Shown here one piece after another: positions 53,177 through 57,539 of a stretch of DNA of 57,539 nucleotides; within the stretch, counting starts at the first letter, position 1; each line of letters begins with the position of its first letter. The notes under the pieces are model-generated. The model searched no databases, was not told the DNA's origin, and worked only from the letters and a program-made list of their open reading frames with translations. The stretch is taken from positions 1 through 57,539 of the forward strand of contig JAAOXG010000088.1 of assembly GCA_013036995.1 (NCBI GenBank), written 5' to 3'. This DNA comes from Lacrimispora defluvii (GTDB taxonomy: Bacteria > Bacillota > Clostridia > Lachnospirales > Lachnospiraceae). The position numbers were made by a program, and so were the translations under genes.

Positions 53177-53419
53177 ATGAGAAAGTACAAAAACGGCGGT
53201 CAGCTAGAAACAGTTGTTTGCAACTGCTGCGGCAAAAAAATTATTGTATCAGAAGGGATTGCCAGGGAAGGGGTCATCAGCATCAATCACGCATGGGACT
53301 TCTTTTCAGAGAAAGATGGGGAGATCCATCATTTTGATTTATGTGAAACCTGTTACGATGCACTGATATCTGAGTTTAAGATACCAGTGGAGGTAGAGGA
53401 ACAGCTGGAATATTTATAG
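53177..53419 (+). CDS. Small protein with two CxxC pairs (probable zinc binding)
   Basis: 80 residues from ATG 53177 (AAAGGTGAG). CNCCGKKI near residue 16 and LCETCYDALI near 62 would bind one metal ion. HAWDFFSEKDGEIHHFDLCETC is a recurring pattern of short clostridial proteins whose function I do not know. A 16-residue longer frame to 53129 lacks a ribosome site. Confidence 0.7.
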   Translation: MRKYKNGGQLETVVCNCCGKKIIVSEGIAREGVISINHAWDFFSEKDGEIHHFDLCETCYDALISEFKIPVEVEEQLEYL

Positions 53420-53505
53420 TTGCTAATTCCCTCTGCTTTGTGTTATGATTTTATGTGGCAGTTTTTTGTTCTGCCCACTGAATGAGACAAAAGCGAGGAA
53501 ATTCT

Positions 53506-54417
53506 ATGTTGGATATATGTTTGCTGGGAACCGGGGGCATGATGCCTCTGCCATACCGCTGGCTGACAGCTATGATGGCACGGTGTGATGGCAGCAATCT
53601 TTTGATTGACTGCGGGGAAGGAACTCAGATTGCATTAAAAGAAAAGGGCTGGAGCCCAAAACCCATTGATATTATCTGCTTTACCCATTATCATGCGGAC
53701 CACATCAGCGGTCTGCCCGGTCTTCTTTTAACAATGGGAAATGCAGAGCGGACAGAACCCTTAACTCTGATTGGTCCGAAAGGGCTTGAGCGGGTGGTGG
53801 GAGCACTTCGTACCATTGCGCCGGAGCTTCCTTTTGAACTAAAATTTATTGAACTCTCCGAAAACAGAGAGCAGATAACCATGGCGCCTTACGTAATTGA
53901 TGCATACCGCGTCAATCATAACGTTGTCTGCTATGGTTATTCCATTTCTATTCCAAGAACCGGAAGATTTGATGTGGACCGGGCCAAAGCGGCAGAGATT
54001 CCTCAAAAATTCTGGAGTCGTCTTCAAAAGGGAGAAACCATCGATTATGATGGTAGAATTCTGACGCCTGATCTTGTTTTAGGGCCGGACAGGCGTGGCC
54101 TTAAGGTGACCTACTGTACAGATACCAGACCCGTACCGGTGATTGCTGAGTATGCAAAGGATGCTGATCTTTTCATATGCGAAGGCATGTACGGCGAAGA
54201 TGGAAAAGAGGCAAAGGCAAGGGAATACCGCCACATGACATTTTATGAGGCTGCCAGACTTGCAAAAGAAGCTCAGCCAAGACAGATGTGGCTGACCCAT
54301 TACAGTCCCTCTTTAACCAGACCGGAAGATTTTATGGACAAGGTCCGTGAGATTTTCCCCAGGGCAAAAGCAGCAAGAGATGCCTGGACGCTGGAACTGG
54401 AATTTGATGAGGAATGA
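53506..54417 (+). CDS. rnz: Ribonuclease Z
   Basis: 303 residues from ATG 53506 (AGGAAA, 6-8 nt). Metal motif His61-x-His63-x-Asp65-His66 ([13 protein letters not shown]) and later His residues ([22 protein letters not shown]). Cuts tRNA 3' trailers. The tRNA-Ser genes in this window lack an encoded CCA, consistent with a need for RNase Z. The next gene starts 10 bp after. Confidence 0.92.
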   Translation: MLDICLLGTGGMMPLPYRWLTAMMARCDGSNLLIDCGEGTQIALKEKGWSPKPIDIICFTHYHADHISGLPGLLLTMGNAERTEPLTLIGPKGLERVVGALRTIAPELPFELKFIELSENREQITMAPYVIDAYRVNHNVVCYGYSISIPRTGRFDVDRAKAAEIPQKFWSRLQKGETIDYDGRILTPDLVLGPDRRGLKVTYCTDTRPVPVIAEYAKDADLFICEGMYGEDGKEAKAREYRHMTFYEAARLAKEAQPRQMWLTHYSPSLTRPEDFMDKVREIFPRAKAARDAWTLELEFDEE

Positions 54418-54427
54418 GGGAATGGCG

Positions 54428-55465
54428 ATGAAGAAAAATCATACAGAAGAAGATGTCTATATACTTGCAATTGAAAGTTCCTGTGACGAGACGGCAGCAG
54501 CGGTAGTGAAGAACGGAAGGGAGATACTGTCCAATGTAATCTCCTCCCAGATTGATCTCCATACCTTGTATGGCGGAGTCGTTCCCGAAATTGCTTCCAG
54601 AAAGCATATAGAAAAGATCAACCAGGTCATAGAGTCCGCACTTTTGGAGTCTGGGCTTACACTTGAGAATATGGATGCCATCGGGGTTACCTACGGCCCC
54701 GGGCTTGTGGGAGCACTTCTAGTGGGAGTGGCAGAGGCGAAGGCAATGGCTTATGCAGCAAACAAGCCATTAGTGGGAGTCCATCATATAGAAGGTCATG
54801 TATCCGCTAATTTTATTGAGCATCCAGACCTGGAACCGCCTTTTATGTGTCTGATTGTATCAGGCGGACATACACATCTGGTGATCGTAAGGGATTACGG
54901 AGAGTTTGAGATACTTGGAAGAACCAGAGATGATGCGGCAGGCGAAGCATTTGACAAGGTGGCCAGGGCAGTGGGGCTTGGTTATCCGGGCGGACCAAAA
55001 GTCGACAAGGCAGCAAAAGAGGGAAATCCGCAGGCAATAAAGTTCCCGAGAGCAAAAGTAGACGGAAATGCATACGATTTTAGCTTTAGCGGGTTAAAGT
55101 CTGCAGTATTAAATCACATTAATCATGCCAATATGATGGGAGAGGAAATCAATGTACCCGATCTTCTGGCATCCTTCCAGAATGCTGTGGTTGATGTTCT
55201 GGTATCCCATACCGTTGATGCTGCAAAAGAATATGGCTTTAAAAAAGTTGCAATAGCAGGGGGTGTGGCGTCTAACTCTGCGCTTCGAAAGGGTATGAAA
55301 GAAGCCTGTGAAAAAAATGGAATTAAATTTTATTATCCTTCTCCCATTTATTGTACGGATAATGCTGCCATGATTGGAACAGCAGCATATTATGAATTTA
55401 TTAACGGAGCCAGGGCTGGCTGGGATTTAAATGCAGTTCCCAATCTGAAACTGGGAGAAAGGTAA
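54428..55465 (+). CDS. tsaD: tRNA N6-threonylcarbamoyladenosine transferase TsaD
   Basis: 345 residues from ATG 54428, 7 nt after GAGGG; an earlier ATG at 54422 is too near. ASKHA motif [16 protein letters not shown], metal site [36 protein letters not shown], and [13 protein letters not shown]. Catalytic partner of TsaB and TsaE encoded 2 kb upstream. Confidence 0.95.
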   Translation: MKKNHTEEDVYILAIESSCDETAAAVVKNGREILSNVISSQIDLHTLYGGVVPEIASRKHIEKINQVIESALLESGLTLENMDAIGVTYGPGLVGALLVGVAEAKAMAYAANKPLVGVHHIEGHVSANFIEHPDLEPPFMCLIVSGGHTHLVIVRDYGEFEILGRTRDDAAGEAFDKVARAVGLGYPGGPKVDKAAKEGNPQAIKFPRAKVDGNAYDFSFSGLKSAVLNHINHANMMGEEINVPDLLASFQNAVVDVLVSHTVDAAKEYGFKKVAIAGGVASNSALRKGMKEACEKNGIKFYYPSPIYCTDNAAMIGTAAYYEFINGARAGWDLNAVPNLKLGER

Positions 55466-55472
55466 CCGGACT

Positions 55473-56180
55473 ATGGAAAGAACAGCAGCAGTCGTCCTGG
55501 CAGCAGGAAAAGGCTCCCGCATGGAAAGTACAATCCACAAACAGTATATGGAGCTGTGCGGCAGGCCCCTTCTTTATCATACCTTAAGAGCCTTTGAAGA
55601 AAGCTCTGTAGATGAGGTTGTTCTGGTAACTGGTCCCGGCGAGGTTTCTTTTTGCAGGACGGAGATTGTGGACCGTTTTGGATTTCGCAAGATAACAGCC
55701 GTAACAGAAGGCGGAAAAGAGAGGTATCACTCTGTTTACGCCGGGCTGAAAGCAGTAAAGAACTGCTCCTACGTTCTTATTCATGATGGCGCAAGACCCT
55801 GTGTTACCAAAGAAATTATTGATACATCAAAAGCTGGGGCAATGAAATACGGAGCTTGTGTGATCGGCATACCTGTTAAGGATACCATTAAGATATCTGA
55901 TGAAAATGGATATGCGGCATTAACTCCGGATCGTGCAAGCCTTTGGCAGATCCAGACACCTCAGGCATTCCGATTTGATCTGGTTTTTAAGGCATATCAA
56001 AAACTGATGGGATCGGAATCTTATCAAAAAGGGGTTACGGACGATGCTATGGTGGTAGAATCCATGACAGAAGAAAAGGTGAAGTTAATAAAGGGCGATT
56101 ATACCAATATAAAGGTAACTACACCGGAGGACTTAGAGATCGCCAGTGTATTTCTTAACAAAATATATGGGAAAAAATAA
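55473..56180 (+). CDS. ispD: 2-C-methyl-D-erythritol 4-phosphate cytidylyltransferase
   Basis: 235 residues. VVLAAGKGSRMES is the CTP loop; KQYMELCGRPLLYHTLRAF, GKERYHSVYAGL, LIHDGARPCV, and IPVKDTIK complete the IspD set. Third step of the MEP isoprenoid pathway, feeding undecaprenyl lipid for the glycan locus. 7 bp after tsaD. Confidence 0.93.
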   Translation: MERTAAVVLAAGKGSRMESTIHKQYMELCGRPLLYHTLRAFEESSVDEVVLVTGPGEVSFCRTEIVDRFGFRKITAVTEGGKERYHSVYAGLKAVKNCSYVLIHDGARPCVTKEIIDTSKAGAMKYGACVIGIPVKDTIKISDENGYAALTPDRASLWQIQTPQAFRFDLVFKAYQKLMGSESYQKGVTDDAMVVESMTEEKVKLIKGDYTNIKVTTPEDLEIASVFLNKIYGKK

Positions 56181-56218
56181 AAGGAATGCTGTAGGAGCAG
56201 CTTCCTTTTTATTTTTTT
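56177..56218. terminator. Bidirectional terminator between ispD and the XRE gene
   Basis: AAAAGGAATGCTG pairs with CAGCTTCCTTTT (one T-T mismatch), followed by TATTTTTTT; the other strand has an A-rich approach. Confidence 0.8.
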
Positions 56219-56535
56219 CCACCTGTTTTTAATAGATCCTTAACTATCAGATGTAGGTGCTCAAGCTGCTCTCGATTTAAATGCTGTGCATCATCCATAA
56301 GTTCTTTGACTTTGGCAGGACTGGTTACATCGCGGGAAAAGAATTCAGCTGGTTCAATATCCAGATACTCACATATATAAAAGAAACCCATCATGGACGG
56401 AAGCGCCCGCCCATTTTCTATTTTATGGATATATGTGGGATTCTGTCCGAGAGAAAGACTCATATCACGTGCGGACACACCCTTTTGAGCCCTGAGCTCT
56501 GAGAGGCGTTTGGAAAAATTGAAGTCTATATACAT
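56209..56535 (-). CDS. XRE-family helix-turn-helix regulator
   Basis: 108 residues from 56535 with AGGAGGAG. HTH ~8-62: RLSELRAQKGVSARDMSLSLGQNPTYIHKIENGRALPSM. C-terminal helices (EPAEFF, HLNREQLEHLHLIVKDLL) likely dimerise. It is divergent from the 88-aa gene; three TGCATT repeats in the shared promoter region may be its sites. Confidence 0.88.
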   Translation of the reverse strand: MYIDFNFSKRLSELRAQKGVSARDMSLSLGQNPTYIHKIENGRALPSMMGFFYICEYLDIEPAEFFSRDVTSPAKVKELMDDAQHLNREQLEHLHLIVKDLLKTGGKK

Positions 56536-56571
56536 GGGTAACTCCTCCTGATTCCATAGTATTGCATTAAA

Positions 56572-56634
56572 TGAAATATGTGTAGTAAATAATGCATTCC
56601 ATCACTTGACATGTTGCATTCATTACAATATTAT
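56572..56634 (+). promoter_or_regulatory. Divergent promoter region with three TGCATT repeats
   Basis: TTGACA (56606-56611), 17 bp, TATTAT (56629-56634) reads rightward. TGCATT occurs at 56573, 56593 and 56615, spaced 20-22 bp, about two helical turns, upstream of and inside the promoter. Good candidate operator set for the XRE regulator. Confidence 0.55.
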
Positions 56635-56752
56635 TATTTATATAGAGTATTTAATGTATGATCAGGCTAATAAATCCTTTATCAGGATTACATGGCTATT
56701 AGATAGTATCAGCTGTTTCGTCAGATGAAAAGTAGGAAAGAAGGTACAATAG

Positions 56753-57019
56753 ATGGAAACTGGAAAAACCAGGAATGAAACGGATACAGGCACCAGGGAG
56801 GGTTTACTGGAACGAATTGCATCAGAATTAGGCTGCATGTATTTATCGGATCTGCGGGGGAGCACAGGCAAAGCTAGATTCCGGGTCATCGTTTCTGATA
56901 TTCCTGCAATTGATTATTCAGTAAAAGTATGGCAGGATGCGCTTTACTATATAACTGGAATAGAAGAAAACTTTAGCACTGCTGAGCAGGCAAAGCAACG
57001 TCTTTTAGAGCATTTGTAG
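56753..57019 (+). CDS. Hypothetical 88-aa protein
   Basis: From ATG 56753 with GAAGG. Acidic N-terminus, then ELGCMYLSDLRG and YSVKVWQDALYYITGIEENFSTAEQAKQRLLEHL. No family recognised. Divergent neighbour of the XRE regulator and downstream of a consensus promoter, so it could be its target. Confidence 0.6.
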   Translation: METGKTRNETDTGTREGLLERIASELGCMYLSDLRGSTGKARFRVIVSDIPAIDYSVKVWQDALYYITGIEENFSTAEQAKQRLLEHL

Positions 57020-57057
57020 ATGGGCTAAAAAATATTTGAAAAATATGTAAAAATATG

Positions 57058-57192
57058 TTGACAGATGATATAAACAATGATAAACTATCGAAGTTGCCGC
57101 TGATGAAGACGGTAATTGAGAGAAAAAAGCTCCAAGAGATTTGAAAAAAATAGAAAAAAGTGCTTGACAAAAACACAAACTTCTATTAAAAT
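57058..57192 (+). promoter_or_regulatory. Tandem promoters of the tRNA-Ser genes
   Basis: P1: TTGACA (57058-57063), 17 bp, TAAACT (57081-57086). P2: TTGACA (57164-57169), 17 bp, TAAAAT (57187-57192). Tandem strong promoters are usual for stable-RNA operons. Confidence 0.65.
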
Positions 57193-57206
57193 GTAAAAGC
57201 GCGTTT

Positions 57207-57292
57207 GGAGAGGTATCGAAGTGGTCATAACGAGGCGGTCTTGAAAACCGTTTGTCCGCAAGGGCGCGTGGGTTCGAATCCCACCCTCTCCG
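57207..57292 (+). tRNA. tRNA-Ser (UGA)
   Basis: Acceptor GGAGAGG pairs with CCTCTCC, discriminator G at 57292. Anticodon loop CTTGAAA gives UGA between GCGGT and ACCGT. The long variable arm (class II) and GTTCGAATC T-loop fit serine. CCA is not encoded. Confidence 0.95.
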
Positions 57293-57334
57293 TTGGCAGG
57301 TTTTAAGCCGCTAATAACATAGAATCAGCTAACT

Positions 57335-57423
57335 GCAGAAGTACCCAAGTGGCTGAAGGGGCTCCCCTGGAAAGGGAGTAGGCCGTTAGTAGCGGCGCGA
57401 GGGTTCAAATCCCTCCTTCTGCG
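57335..57423 (+). tRNA. tRNA-Ser (GGA)
   Basis: Acceptor GCAGAAG pairs with CTTCTGC, discriminator G. Anticodon loop CTGGAAA gives GGA between CTCCC and GGGAG. Long variable arm and GTTCAAATC T-loop. CCA not encoded. 42 bp after the first tRNA-Ser. Confidence 0.95.
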
Positions 57424-57539
57424 TCAGCATTGAGAAGAGACAAGCGTTTCTGAAAGATGCAAACAGCACTTTGAAAACAGAAGATTGAACAGTATGTAAA
57501 ACCCTGAAAATTCTAATGATAAGCTGTGTTTGAACAGCT
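57424..57539. other. Unassigned sequence at the right edge
   Basis: No gene, terminator or further tRNA is seen before the window ends. Its position after stable-RNA genes would suit more RNA genes downstream, but nothing in the sequence proves this. Confidence 0.3.

Noticed and set aside
52974-53180. 68-aa frame between rimI and the CxxC protein gene
   Set aside because: It runs through a clear terminator (53023-53049), has no ribosome site and no protein-like pattern.

Overview
The window looks like chromosomal DNA of a low-to-mid GC clostridium, most probably a Lachnospiraceae (Clostridium cluster XIVa) member. This rests on the SCIFF peptide and its radical SAM maturase next to secDF, tgt and yajC, a TIGR04086-type membrane protein, choline/cell-wall-binding repeat proteins, LytTR signalling and Shine-Dalgarno-rich gene starts. 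This is inference from gene content; no database was searched.

Region 1 (1-11.1 kb) is accessory surface and signalling DNA. It holds the 3' part of an extracellular cadherin-like protein, a 1371-aa secreted modular adhesin with cell-wall-binding repeats, a 7TM-type LytS-like kinase / LytTR regulator / YiiX-like peptidase operon, a double-HTH protein, and two small facing genes that share a coiled-coil tail. Region 2 (11.1-25.7 kb) holds a secreted cell-wall-binding protein and a nine-gene surface-glycan locus: acetolactate-synthase-like TPP enzyme, sugar epimerase/reductase, sugar C-methyltransferase-like protein, a secondary alcohol dehydrogenase with intact active site, three GT2 glycosyltransferases, a polyprenyl-phosphate sugar transferase and an LCP ligase. 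I propose that the TPP enzyme and the alcohol dehydrogenase build and reduce a two-carbon branch on a sugar.

Region 3 (25.8-40.4 kb) is envelope quality control and secretion: HtrA, a divergent ClpX with a divergent LspA, a CNNM/CorC protein, then TIGR04086 protein, scfA-scfB, secDF, tgt and yajC; a MarR regulator, an SDR, thioredoxin reductase and long HPF follow. Between the CNNM gene and the TIGR04086 gene lie two large (230-250 bp) fold-back elements. They share an internal architecture and short motifs and sit in opposite orientation; they are the most unusual structure here.

Region 4 (40.4-57.5 kb) is core housekeeping: secA (preceded by a cluster of perfect DnaA boxes), prfB with its programmed +1 frameshift, an ACT protein with hom and lysC, two small membrane proteins, tex, the tRNA t6A genes tsaE-tsaB-rimI and tsaD, rnz, ispD, an XRE regulator, and two tRNA-Ser genes (UGA, GGA) behind tandem strong promoters at the right edge.

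No CRISPR array, transposase, integrase or rRNA gene was seen.
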